Source: Bettongia penicillata ogilbyi
Taxonomy: Eukaryota; Chordata; Mammalia; Diprotodontia; Potoroidae
Direction of reading: 5' to 3'
DNA: 64,000 nucleotides
Assembly: GCA_023548195.1 (NCBI GenBank)
Contig: JAJHZJ010000800.1
Coordinates: 744,001 to 808,000, forward strand
How positions within the stretch are numbered: the stretch's first letter is position 1; each line of letters opens with the position of its first letter. The notes beneath the pieces are model-generated. The model saw only the letters and a program-made list of their open reading frames with translations, ran no database searches and was not told the origin of the DNA. This document shows, one piece after another, positions 11,390 through 22,619 of the stretch. The position numbers and the translations under genes were made by a program.

Positions 11390-11661
11390 GTTCGCTTATG
11401 ATCAGTCAAAAGAAACACAAAGCAGAAGAGGCAGCCAGGACTTTGAGAGCCAGACTCAGATAGGGGTTTGGCTTTTAAAGTTTTTTTTTCTCTGAAGGTC
11501 TTAATGGAAAATAACTACATGAGTAGGTTTCAATGTTGAAAGATGAGGAAAGACATGAAGTACTCAGTTGTTTGTGATGGTCTTGTATAGGTTTCCAGCT
11601 TCTTATAGGCAATTTTCTATTACTTGGAAGGCTTGGAGTCAAGGCCATATTTCTGAAAAAA

Positions 11662-11885
11662 ATAGCTAGCATTAATATGGGGCTTTAAGGTTTGCAGAGA
11701 CCTTTCTAAATACAGCCCTGGGAGATAGGTGCTATTATCCCAATTTGTTTTTACAGATGAAGAAAATAAGGCAGAGTCAGGCTAAGTGACTTTCCTAGGG
11801 TTTATTTATCTAGTCAGGGCAGAAAACCAGATTTGAATTCAAGTCTTTGTGACTATAAGGACTGTATTCTATCCATTGGGCCCCT
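11662..11885 (-). mobile_element. MIR SINE
   Basis: Inverted: 'agctagcattaatatggggctttaaggtttgcagag', 'gggagataggtgctattatccc', 'ttacagatgaagaaaataagg', 'agatttgaattcaagtc'. Confidence 0.8.
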
Positions 11886-12007
11886 ATAAAAAGTGTGCCC
11901 CATCTGCACATTAAGCAGTTAATAAAAATATGCTATTCTTGGTTCAATTAAGATATTTTTAATTTCCAAAGCAGCTTTGGGATTGGATTTGGAGTAGGAT
12001 TATGTTG

Positions 12008-12268
12008 AGTAGCAGCATTGTATAGGAGTCTAAGTGTCAGATTTGGAGTAAAGGAGACCTGGATTCAAATTCTATCGCCAACACTTTACTAGCTTTGTGA
12101 CCATGTATAAACCACTGGATTTTTCTGAGCCTTTGTTTCTTTATCTGTTTTATGGTGGTAACAATACCTGTTGTATCTGCTTTACTGAATTGTTGTGAGA
12201 CTCAAGTGAGATAATAAACATAAAGAACTTGGCAAACTTTAAAGTGTTTTATAAATTATTATTATTGC
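12008..12268 (+). mobile_element. MIR SINE, near full length
   Basis: Head 'ggagacctggattcaaattc', 'cacttt actagctttgtgacc', then 'ttgttgtgagactcaagtgagataat' and tail 'aaagtgttttataaattattattatt'. Confidence 0.8.
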
Positions 12269-12819
12269 ATATTCAAACATGATAGCATACTAGAATGTCA
12301 ATAACAGTCTTCAGTGTTTTTGAGTTTGCTGTATCTCCATTCGTTGGGTCTCCACGCAGGTGGTGAGAAGCCTGTTCCTAACACCTACAATCCTTTCCTT
12401 GGTCAAGTCTTTCCCTGCTTGTGTTAACAGAGGTTTTCCTGACCCCTCCTCTCTCTCTTAATGCTTCTTTCTTCAGTCAGTTGTTCTTTAGGGAATTTGG
12501 GTTCATGGCAATATAGAAGTTTGAAGGAATAGATAAGAGGAAAGGTTTTTTTTTTGCTTTTGTTGTTTAAAGACTTTTTGAAAGGGAGCAGTAATCATTT
12601 TTTAAAGTATTTAAGAATGACAGTCTATATATACTTCATATATTGAGATAATCCCCTATGAGGGTAAATGTTTTGGGCTTTTTTCTCAGTAATGGTGGCT
12701 TACACGGACTCATTCACACTAACTTTCCCTGTACCCTTGTGACTAAAGGCATGCATTTGCTAGGCAGGTGACTACATTTAGGGGATTATCCTTTAGCAGA
12801 GTGACTAACAGTGATGGAA

Positions 12820-13109
12820 GGCAGCTGGGTGGTGCAGTGGATAGAGCACCAGTGCAGGAGTCAGGAGGACTTGAGTTCAAATCTCACCCCAGACACTTGA
12901 CACTCACTACCTGTGTGACCTTGGGCAAGTCACTTAACCCCAATTGCCTCATCCTGATGAATATCTGGTCACTGGATTCAGATGGCTCAGGAGAAGTGAG
13001 GCTGGTGACCTGCACAGCCCTGCCTCACTCAAAAAACAAAAGTCAAGTGCAAGTCATGTCATCATTTCTCTGAGGGCATGGTCTTCTTTGGCAACAAAGG
13101 ATGAACACG
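12820..13109 (+). mobile_element. WALLSI/WSINE-type SINE, full length
   Basis: tRNA-like head 'ggcagctgggtggtgcagtgg', 'gagttcaaatctcacccc', 'gtgtgaccttgggcaagtca', then a tail unlike the Mar1 group: 'ctggattcagatggctcagg', 'gaggctggtgacctgcacag' and 'cttctttggcaacaaaggatg'. The tail is also found, without this head, at 27.4, 28.1 and 51.4 kb. Confidence 0.85.
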
Positions 13110-14424
13110 CAAGGGTGGTAGTTGGTGTTGTTTGTCTCGGTGAAGATGTTCATTAGCATAGGGCTTGAACCTGTAACTTTTTCTTCTTTAGTAACTGAAT
13201 TAATCTAACCACACGCAGATGATAGCACATGCACATGCACATGTACTGTCACAGAACACTGCTTACCCACACACATGTGAAATGTCAGAATTGGAAGTGA
13301 TCTAAGAGCAAAAGGAAAATTCAAGTGTGTCACTAAGTGGTCACATTTATGAGTTTAGCACCTGAGGCATTCTCTCCTACTCTCTGCCTCCCACTATCTG
13401 GCATGTGTAAAAGAAAAGCTAACTTTGTGCTCAGAGTACCTTGTATTTTTCTTATCATCTAAAAACCAAAGTTCTTTAGCTCCAACCAATGTACTTGTTT
13501 TTATTAGTCAGTCAGAGAATGCAATTCATTCAAAGACAAGGCATTTAATTAAATAACATGGTAAGACGACCCCTCCCCTCATAAATCTGGAGCATGCTTT
13601 CTTACAAATAACTCTTCACTTTTAGTGAGAATGCACAGGCATCATGCATGGCAGAACTTTTATAGAGAATGTGTTTGTTCCACAGGGGGGCAATTCACAA
13701 CTCTCACATTGCAAGGATGTAAATGTCTTTTGATCATGTCATTATGTTTCTCTTGATAGGTTCCATCTTAAATATCGTTGTGCTATGAACCTGAAGTTGC
13801 TGTCATATCTTTGCTTCTTTCCACTGAATATTGTCTTTCTTTTCTGAGTGTGTCATTTGACTGGTCTTATGGTCACAGCTGGGCAATATTCCCTATTTTC
13901 AACTTCTGGAATCCATTGCTTCAATATCACTTATAGGGCCTCTCAATTCCTTTCTGACAAAATGTGGTGATTGTAAAGCCTCTCCCTGATAAAGACTGGT
14001 TGATATCTTCTTAGACATCTAGAGATTGAGTCACCATACAGAACTAAGAAAACCTAAACTGTGTATCTCTAGACTAGAACTGAGTATTGTTTTTTGAAGT
14101 TCTATGACTGGGGCTAAAACACAGTTATTTGTTTTTGACAATTATGACAAGGGGTTAGAAATTTCTAACAGCACTTCAGGCTTGGTATGCAAAAGAATCT
14201 GAGCCAGAATGAGAGAAAAAAATATGGATTCAAGGTCATTATTCTTTACTCACATGTCTAATATTTCTGCCTTTCTTATATATCGATATCTATGTATCTA
14301 TTAACACACACACACATATATATTTATTCTAAACAACAACACTAAAACAAAATCTTAGCTTTGGTACTATATGTTGGCTGTCTGATGACAAATAGCTGAG
14401 GAAAAAAGAAAGCATTACTGATAT
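13110..14424. other. Intron, apparently unique
   Basis: No gene and no confident repeat. Minor simple sequence: CACATG repeats near 13,225 and an (AC)n/(TA)n patch at 14,303-14,325. Confidence 0.5.
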
Positions 14425-14830
14425 AGAACCAGTAAGAGCAATGCCAAAGAATGTTCAAGTTACCAAACAATTTTGTTCATTTCACACACCAGCCAAGTTA
14501 TGCTTAAGATTCTGCAAGCTGTAATATGTGAACCAAGAATTAGCAGAAGAGTAAGCTGGTTTTTGAAGAGGCAGAGGAATTAAAGCCAATATTCGCTGGA
14601 TTATGGTGAAAAAAAGGGAATTCCAGAAAAACATCTGCTTCTACTTCGTTAACTACACTAAAGCTTTTGACTATGTGAACCACAGCAAAATGTGGCAAGT
14701 TATCAAAGAGATAGGAGGACCAGATCATCTTACTTGTTGCCTGAGGAACCTGTATGCAGGCTAAGAAACAAGAGTTAGAACCAAACATGGATCGGTTTAA
14801 GGTTGGAAAAGGAGTATGAGAAGGCAATTC
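14425..14830 (+). mobile_element. RTE/BovB LINE reverse-transcriptase fragment
   Basis: A broken ORF2 piece. Reading in shifting frames gives ANIRWIM-like, 'KKREFQKNICFYFVNYTKAF' and 'DYVNHSKMWQVIKEIGGPDH', then 'LTCCLRNLYAG' and 'VRTKHG', which match the RTE/BovB RT region containing the YTKAFD motif. In-frame stops show it is dead. The catalytic YxDD block is not present. It belongs to the LINE family whose 3' end is shared by the Mar1-like SINEs here. Confidence 0.85.
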
Positions 14831-14834
14831 TATT

Positions 14835-16065
14835 ATTACTTTTTATATTTAATTTAATTATATTTCAATTTTATATTTAATTTATGTTTGATTTTCTTTG
14901 GATTATTATGCAAGTGAATAAAATAACTGCTTTCTTTAATTTAATAAAACTACTGGGTTGTAAGCTTATCTTCTGTATAGTCATTGAAAGAATCTTTAAG
15001 ACAAATTTAGAAGCAGATAGGATGACACAAATGATAAATATTTCATCCTATTTCTATATAGATTTGATTTCTTCCAGTTCTCTAAGCTTTGGAAGCTTTT
15101 CATTTCACATAGCTTGGAACTCATGCATATTTATTATGTTGACATAAATGGAAACATTTTAATTAAAAGTTTGACAGATCAATATTTTGCCTATGATAAA
15201 CCTCTGATTCCAGTACAGTTTATTTGTTGAATTCTCAATGATAATTTTGAAGTTTGTATTTGTAGAATAAGGATTAGTCATCTGTTGGTTTATGAAAGAC
15301 AGTAAGTTTCTGATCTACAATTCTGGCCACTAAATCCTGTCTTGCTAGACAGCTAATAGATGCTAAATTTGTGCAACCTTTAGTGATTTTGCCCAGTTAC
15401 TTTTTCTTGTATAAGCTACATTGAACAAGAAATCTATGCTTCTGAAGAACAACTCTTCTGTAATTTCTGGTAATGATCACCTAATCCTGAATTCCCATTG
15501 TAAACTCTTCCATTTCTATAAAAAATCCTCATGACTCCACAATTTGCTCCATGATTCTATGTTGACATATTGCCATTTGAAGTTCATGGGAGAGTCTCCT
15601 ATAGAAGGCATTTTAATTCTACTCTTGGATTTTAGCTGTTCCTTAGGTTCCTTTCAGAAATAAACTACTTTTGCTTAGATCTGACAAATTCAGATTCATA
15701 CACCAATTGGCAGCCTTTACTTTTGCTCAGTAAAATGATACCTGTTCCAAAGTATTTCTTTCCTAAGTGTAATAAAATGATAAATTTATATAAAAAGAAC
15801 ATTAACATAAAATACTTGAGTATATATGTGTGTGATGGTTATGGTTATTATCACCACCTAGAAGAAAGAATTTTGGAACCAAATATGTATATTTCTTGGG
15901 GATGGTATTTAGTGAAATTCCCTATAATTCAATCTTTTTTCTTCTGCCTGCTTTTCCAGCACAGTTGATCTTTCTGTTCCTTTTCCCAATACATCCAGAT
16001 TTCATTAGTGTCAGAAACCTCTCTGATCATACCCCATCTATAATTGATAGTTTTAGTGTCTGGTC
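14835..16065. other. AT-rich intron, nothing recognised
   Basis: AT-rich sequence with no supported gene or repeat on either strand. Confidence 0.5.
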
Positions 16066-16069
16066 TAGG

Positions 16070-16192
16070 GTTCAGGAAAGTTAAGTGATTTGTTCATAGC
16101 CATACTGCTAGTAAGTATTGGAGGTGGGATGTGAACACTAGGGCTTCTTAACTTCAGGTCCAGTACACTATCCACTATATCACATTTCCTCA
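16070..16192 (-). mobile_element. MIR SINE fragment
   Basis: Inverted: 'ttaagtgatttgttcatagcc', 'gctagtaagtattggaggtggg', 'ccagtacactatccactatatcac'. Confidence 0.65.
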
Positions 16193-17114
16193 TTATTTTC
16201 CCATAAACCATATCAAAAGTCATATCCATGCATATTATTATGGCACAAAAGTCACCCATATCAGCATTATTGCTTCTTGGTGCTGGATATTTCAGGGGAA
16301 AAAACATAACTGCCTTTATTGATCTGGTGGTTGGGGAAATTCTTACTGGTGCCATGAAGGAGAGTTATTTAAATATCTTCCGGCAGGACCATCATCGTTA
16401 TTATGTAAGAGTTCTCAAATCACAAAAGCAAACAAACAAATAAAACAAAAACAAAACATCAAACAAAAAATCTGAGTTTCTCATTAGAGGCTTTAATTTG
16501 TATAGTGAGGATGGATAGGAACATTCTAGTTGTAATGAGGCAGAGTCATCCTGTGAGACTCATTAAAAGGGCTGCCATTAATTAACTAAAAAATAAGCTA
16601 ACATATATAAAGCACTTTGCAAACCTTAAAGTGTTAGCTAAATACTGACTGTTACTATTAACTTATCATTATTATTATTATTATTAACTTATTATTAAAT
16701 ACCTTCTGTACACAGAGCACTTTGCCAGGCAGGAATGGGGACAGAAGTGGAAGATGCAAAATTTGGTGAAAATAATAAATGATTGCTGATTGATTGATAA
16801 AACTTAGTCCCTGTCTTTACAGAGTTTTCATTTTGGGAAGGGCTAACACATATCCCCATTGCTATAACACACAACTTCACAGGATAAATTCATCAGTGCA
16901 AAGATCCTAAAGCAAAGATCCGAAAGGGGGAAGGTGTTACATGGAGAAGAGGAGGGTCAACTATGTGAAGAACAGAGAAGAATTTAGGAAAATTGTTCCC
17001 AAATGCCCAAGTTTAGATATTAGTAACAAGCTTTCTTGACTTAGAACCTGAATCTTGATCTTAATTTAATATGAAGCACTGCACATTAAATCCTCATTTC
17101 TTTTAAAAATATTA

Positions 17115-17640
17115 CTGATATCTACTTTTCACACCACAATTATATTCCGTCCTCCTCCTTTCATACTCTTCCTTGTAAAAAAAAAATTCTTGTGAAAGAT
17201 CATCCAATACAGCATCCACATCTGTTCATTTACATTAATATATCACAATTGTTCATCCATTCAATAATCTGGCACTTCTTTTGTTTCTAGTTTTGTTAGC
17301 ACAAAAGCGCTATTTTGAAAATTTTGGCACATGGAAGAGGTTTCTCATTGCCTTTGACTTCCTTGAAGTACATACCCAGTAATGGTATCACAGTGTCATT
17401 GGGTATGAATAGTTTAGTGATTTTTCACACATAATTAAAAATTGTTTTGTAGAATGATTGCTCATAGCTTTGCTAAAGGGAGTTAGTGTACCTGACTTTT
17501 CACAGCCTCACCAACATTGACTATTTCTTTGTTTTTTGTATCCATATTGACCTTTTTGGAGAGGAGGTGAAATCTTAGAATTGCTTTAATTAATTTGAAA
17601 AAGTTATCAGTAATATGGTGCCTTTTTTCCTATGATCATT
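17115..17640 (-). mobile_element. L1 LINE 3' region fragment
   Basis: Complement of an L1 3' part: 'gtacatacccagtaatggtatcac', 'tcattgggtatgaatag', 'tgtagaatgattgctcatag', 'cctcaccaacattgactatttc'. This follows the L1 block that in human reads 'atacccagtaatgggattgctgggtcaaatgg'. Diverged. Confidence 0.7.
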
Positions 17641-18564
17641 GAAAGTTTACATTTCTTTTTAAAAAATAATTCACATACATTGTGTCTTTTTTCTTTAAGA
17701 GTAACCCAGAACTTTGTATATTTGTTTCAAATATACATATGTATATCAGACATATATACTGAAAACTAGATTTTAGTAATGATTTCTTCTTTATTTCAAT
17801 TTAGTTCGACATTTATTAAGCACCAACTATTTACAGTTCACTGGGAATATAAAGAAAAAAACCAGATAGTTCTTATATATAAAAAGTTTATAGGACAGAT
17901 GTGAAAAATGCAATGGTAAATAAATAGGACTTTTTTTCTTCTCAAGAATAATTACTCATCTCTCTAAACATCAAAACCTCTTATCATCCAGGTTTAAATA
18001 TATATAAAAACACTGTGCTCAAGGACCTTAAAATACATAAAAGGAAACTGAAAAGCAAAGGGTTAGGGAAGAAAGTACCTAGCTGGAGGAAGTGGGGAAT
18101 GAGTGAGAAGTCCAGAAGAGCAAAGCCTGGTAGGAAATGAAGAGATGGCTTACCTGGGCATCCGCCTTAAATAGAGATTCTGGGAGGAGTTCTCCACTCT
18201 CTTACCTACAATCAGAGGAAGGGAGAGGTGTCCCAGGGGCCTTCCAGGGCTGAAGTGATCTTGCAAGATGAAGAGTTTCCTGGTGGAAGAGTCCAGAGGA
18301 ATATAACCAGATGGGACTAGACAACCTCTCAAATAAAAATAATCCCTGTTATGCAAGTAGATATGTCAAAAAAGTAAACCACAAAAGAGGTTAGCAAGGA
18401 ATTAAAACTAAGGAACTAAAAGGATAAAGGAAGCCTAATCGCAGTCATCATATTTTCCTAACATACTCCTGCATACTTTACTTTCTATGTTGTGGGGTAA
18501 GGGGGAGGAGAAGACAGTGTATTTCATTTCCACTTAAAATTGGAACTTGGTATCTCTTCCACAG

Positions 18565-18693
18565 CCCAGAAAGGACCAGATGGGACTGTCATTCCCAATA
18601 ATTACTGTGACTTCTGCTTGGGAGGTTCAAGCATGAACAAAAAAAGTGGCCGGCCAGAGGAACTAGTGTCCTGTGCAGACTGTGGACGCTCTG
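18565..18693 (+). CDS. DPF3: DPF3 internal exon: first half of PHD finger 1
   Basis: This 129-base exon encodes the linker and the first half of PHD finger 1 of DPF3 (BAF45C), a BAF/SWI-SNF subunit that acts on chromatin in the nucleus. It opens after a pyrimidine tract and an acag acceptor and closes at a strong gtaagt donor (18,694-18,699). Two bases complete an upstream codon, 42 whole codons follow, and one G starts the next codon. Visible residues are the CDFC and CADC cysteine pairs, with VIPNNY before the first pair and SGRPEELV between them. Compared with human DPF3 recalled from memory, I see one substitution (SS for SN before MNKKSG). The second zinc-ligand half of PHD1 must come from a later exon in the long isoform. 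DPF1 and DPF2 are close paralogues, but the linked DPF3a exon settles the identity. Confidence 0.96.
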
Positions 18694-19195
18694 GTAAGTG
18701 TGACCCCTCTCCTGCCCTTTGGGAATTTTCTTGCCCAGCCACCCAGGAACAATCCTATTTTTCACTCTTCAGCCATCTAGGGTAAGATGCATGAGGGGGA
18801 ATAATACAGGGTAGTGACAATGGTGGTGATTCTGACATTTTTTTTCAGGTCTTATTAGAATTTTGTGACTTAATTTAAAACAAAATTTAAAGGATGGGAA
18901 GCAGTTATTGATATATTTCTGGGCTTTCCACATGCAGATTTCTCTGGTGTGTGTATGTGTGTGTATGTGTTGTTGTCGTTATTGATGTTGTGGCAGACAA
19001 TAAGTTGCAACCAGAACACACTGAGATACAGCTCCCTGTGTTCCTTTATTGGGTGATTGTACATCTCAATATGCAGCGTTGTTGGTTTAATTGAAGGTTG
19101 GGTTGGCATGGGGGAGAAGGGAGTCAGTGGGAGAAAGTATCCAAGAATGATACTGGAAGACGGATCATGTCTTCAAACTGACATCAGTTTGGACA

Positions 19196-19339
19196 TTAGC
19201 GACCCTTGTGCTTCTTGGTAGCTGCATGAATGACACTTCCATTGGCCATACATTCCATACATTTTCTCATGTAGATCAGGTCAAAGAGAACACAGCAGAG
19301 TGGAGTTAAGAGGTAGGGGCCATCAGGGCTCAGATGCTG
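19196..19339 (-). pseudogene. Unidentified antisense coding-like stretch
   Basis: On the minus strand 47 codons run open to a TAA at 19,196-19,198, including DGPYLLTPLC, YMRKCMECMANGS and the C-terminus HAATKKHKGR. In-frame stops lie just upstream (TAG at 19,340, TGA further up). An AATAAA on the minus strand at 19,045-19,050 would lie about 145 bases after the stop. This could be the end of a processed pseudogene or a chance frame; I do not recognise the protein. Confidence 0.25.
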
Positions 19340-19571
19340 CTAAGTGGTCTTAGTAACATTTTTTCATAGTTCCTATTTTCAAAGCCTTAAAGAAATGCTC
19401 CATTTGGTCTTGTCCTTTCTTTTCCAAAATAAATTTAGGTCTTTATGGTTTTTCTCAAGTTGTTGTTTTATTTTATTTTGCTTTTTGATCCTATCAAAGT
19501 CATTGTCTGTTGTTTGCTAGAGATGATCCGGACAGGCTATTTTACATAATTGTTTTGTATTGTTATAAATA

Positions 19572-19865
19572 GACTCCCAGAATCTCAGAGTTGGAAGGGA
19601 CCTTAAAGGTTTTGAGGCCAACCTCAAACGAAGCACTAATTTCCTTTACAACATCCCAGTAAGTGGGAACTCATTACCTTACATGGTAGCCCATTCCATT
19701 TGAAAAATAGCTCTATTAGGAAGTTCTTCTTTATACTGAACTGAAAGGAAACCCCATAACCTCCACTCGTTTGTCCTAATTCTTCCCTCTGGAGCAAAGC
19801 AGAATAAGTCCAAGCAGTGAAGGTAAAGGTGACAAGAGATTTCAACCTCACCTAAGTAACTCCAA
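19572..19865 (-). mobile_element. CR1/L3 LINE 3' end
   Basis: Complement of the CR1-class end: 'cagagttggaagggaccttaaagg', 'gcccattccatttgaaaaatagctc', 'ttaggaagttcttctttatactg', 'gtcctaattcttccctctgg'. Confidence 0.8.
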
Positions 19866-21862
19866 GTGTTTCTGGCCAGAAGCTAAAAAACTCTTCAGAA
19901 TGTTTCAGTTAACTCTGAGCACAGCAGTGAGGGATGGTCCTTTCAACCTTCCTTTTCCTCTCCCAGTCCTCATGGGGCAGCTTCTCACTTCCTGTATTGC
20001 TCTCACTCCTTATTTCTTCCCTTGTTTTGTCTACTATAGTCATTAGCCTGGACCTTTTGTCTTGGTGTGTCAAGGTTGATACAGATAGTAGAGCTGGCAA
20101 GAAAGATGTTGTCAAAGGATGCCAGTTCTCATCCCCATGACCTCAGTATTAAATCAGCATATCCAGTGACAGAGTGGTTCACTTGTATGTAGCTCTACCC
20201 AATTTCTTCTGAAAGTAGTTTGTTCAGTTACTTTCCAGACACAGTCTACAACTGTTATTGTGTTGAACTTCTAATTCTGACAAGTGGTAGGTTGGGGAGA
20301 CAGAACCTGTGTAATTGCTGGACTCTGATCAACAAAGAGTTAAAAAAAAGCCAATAACACACATTTCTCTCTACATATAATGTACATGTATTTTTATGTG
20401 TGTATATGTATGTGAACATATTCCAAACCCATTCCTAGAAATATGTAATATATAGTGATCCTCTACCACAGTAAGCAAAGACTTCCATCTCAGGTAGAAC
20501 TGGGAGAGGGGAAACAAGTGTAGTCTTCAGGAATTTTCTGTGTTCTTTTCCCCTCAAGAAATTGAGTAATGGTAGAAACATGAATAAGTGACTCTCCACT
20601 TGAAACTTCTCAGCTACCTGCCCCAAATTTGCTTCCTTATCTTAAAAAAACATAGGTGATTATCTTATGCTCCCCATACTGTCTCATACTGAGCTAGGAT
20701 TTATTTGTATGGATCATTCAACCAATGTCTATCTCAAATACCTGTCAAATATCTGTCAAATAGCTGTTTGGGATTGGCTTATGGCTCCGTTTTTTCAAGC
20801 TTGGGAAGGCAGGTTGGATGATATTCCTGGATAGCCTTTCTGGTATCTTTTCAGGGAGATAGGAGCCAAGAAGAACTATTTATCCTTCCCCACCTATCAC
20901 TGTACCTCTACTCTCCCTTGGGGACTGAGATGCTCGAAACTGGCAGCTTCAGTGGCTGGGATTATAATGGCTGGAGGCACTCCTGAGGCCCAATAGGAAC
21001 GTGGAGAAGTCAGCTGCAAGTCTGTAGATTTGAGCGCTTTATGTAGTAATTAAATTTCTTCACTTTTAGTCCCTACTCCTTCTCACCTGACATGCCACCT
21101 TCAGTTGGACTTAATACTGCTTTGAACTCTTGATAGTATCAAGACTTTTGACTAAGGGCATTTTAAGTGGCCGAAATGTGTGTGTGCCCTGGTTAGAGGT
21201 GTCTTGGTCTTTTTTCCCTATCATAAACAGGAGAGTGTAAAGGTGAATTCTCTGATCACTCATTAGACTTTACAGTGAGGTTTTGGTGGGGAGGGGGCTA
21301 GAAATGAAGTACGTGATATGAGAGTGAGAGAGCAGACAAGGGTGGAAAGGATGGAGTGAGAAATGGATGAAAATAAAAATAAACTGGGAGAGGATTAAAT
21401 GCCTCTAATGGGCTATCTGACAGCAATAAATTTGTGAAACTGGCTGCCAAACTGAAGGACAGTCATTGTGCAAAGAGCCAAACAGCCTTTAAGTCGTGCA
21501 GGCTTATAAGCCATCAGGGAAAAAACATTTTCTTGGCTGGGGTGTGAATAAGAGTGGAGAAAGTACATCACTGACCCTTTCACTGCCAGAAGCTGTGGAT
21601 ACTTGTACTGTGGTACAGGGATCTTTTCTCATAAAACAACAGCAACAAAAAATAAGCAACAAAACAAATCCCCTGCCTCTAAAACCTCCCATTGTCCTAT
21701 TGCACAATATCACTCCACAAGGTGATTCACATTCAATCCCTTTGAGGCTCAGAATGTTGCATTGTCTAACAGTGGTAAGAATAACCTGGTAATGATGTAT
21801 TAATATGAATAATGCTGTCTGTTGCTTAACCCATGTGCTGATATATTCATCATACATGTCAG

Positions 21863-22068
21863 CTCATTTGGGAGGAGAAGGCAGGAAGGAGAAGGAGGCG
21901 GCGGCCGCAGCACGAAGTACGGAGGACTTGTTCGGTTCCACGTCTGAAAGTGACACCTCAACTTTCCACGGCTTTGACGAGGATGATTTGGAAGAGCCTC
22001 GCTCCAGCCGAGGAGGACGCTACAGTGGCAGGGGCTCTCCCACAGCAGAGAAAAAAGGCGGCTGCTAA
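21863..22068 (+). CDS. DPF3: DPF3a-specific terminal coding exon (alternative C-terminus)
   Basis: A cag acceptor ends at 21,862. The exon begins with ct, which completes the split codon left by the PHD1 exon (G+CT, Ala), so the join is in frame. It then reads AHLGGEGRKEKE, a short alanine run, an acidic serine-rich stretch (STSESDTSTFHGFDEDDLEE) and a basic Arg/Gly/Ser tail, ending GGC before a TAA stop at 22,066-22,068. The 68 residues closely match the C-terminus of human DPF3a as I remember it, with small changes in the Arg/Gly tail. In this isoform PHD1 is cut in half and PHD2 is absent, so the double-PHD reader of acetylated and methylated histone H3 is lost while the N-terminal part that docks on BAF is kept. 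The sequence is unusually GC-rich for this window. Confidence 0.95.
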
Positions 22069-22610
22069 ATCCACCCAACAAACTCTGGGCCATGGGCGGT
22101 AGCCCTTTGTACTTTGGCTGTTGTTCTGGTCCCATTTAAAAAAAAATAGAACTTTAGCTCTCCCCTTCCCCATCCCACTACCTGCCCTGCCTTTTCCTCA
22201 CATCCTCCATATTCTCACATCCCCTTACCTTTGGCCCCGCCCCTTTTCCACCGCAATTTGGTGATACATACCAAAAGCACAAACTATTTAAAAATTCAAA
22301 AAACCCAAGAGATGACTCCTTCCCTCAGAGAGAACTTTGATTTAAAGTTTTTTTTCCTCTAGAAACCGGAAATCATGTGGGTTATGTTTTGGGGACAGAC
22401 AGATGGGAGGGTATACATTTCCCCTAAACCATTAAAAAACTCAAGTGGAGTCAATTATTTCATTTTTCATATTTATTGGCAAAATGATGAGAGCACTAAC
22501 AGAGAGGTTGGAGACAGAAATAAGGTTTTGAAAATTATTGTTTATATAATCTAGTTATTATTAGAAATAGATTCTATTAAAAAATAAATCAAACTAATAC
22601 CATCCCATCT
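22069..22610 (+). other. DPF3: DPF3a 3' UTR (probable)
   Basis: Sequence after the DPF3a stop is repeat-free and pyrimidine-rich, as expected for a 3' UTR. An AATAAA signal lies at 22,583-22,588. A TGTGATGTGAG stretch near 22,670 could be the downstream GU element, though it is rather distant. The end is an estimate; repeat-free sequence continues to about 23,100, so a longer UTR is possible. Confidence 0.5.
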
Positions 22611-22619
22611 AGGGGGAAA

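Larger units (their letters stand above)
1..18564. other. DPF3 intron 5' of the PHD1 exon (start not in window)
   Basis: No coding sequence was found on either strand. I looked for the C2H2 zinc-finger exon of DPF3 (DKPYVCDICGKR-like) and did not see it, so this intron exceeds 18 kb. It is AT-rich with L2, MIR, MIR3, Mar1-like, RTE and L1 copies listed separately. Stretches that appear unique include 7,140-8,475, 13,110-14,280 and 14,835-16,065. Confidence 0.7.
18700..21862. other. Intron between the PHD1 exon and the DPF3a exon
   Basis: About 3.2 kb. It holds a TG-rich stretch near 18,940-18,975, an antisense coding-like stretch at 19,196-19,339 and a CR1/L3 fragment at 19,572-19,865. The rest, 19,870-21,860, looks unique with no gene. 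The DPF3a acceptor at its end has a moderate pyrimidine content and a possible ctgat branch site at 21,838. Confidence 0.7.

Noticed and set aside
12820..12960. tRNA-like sequence with A-box and B-box
   Set aside because: The head belongs to a SINE; the same holds for the other tRNA-like heads, and none folds as a genuine tRNA gene with intact ends.
21504..22173. Minus-strand frames opposite the DPF3a exon
   Set aside because: They are shadows of the coding exon and its UTR.
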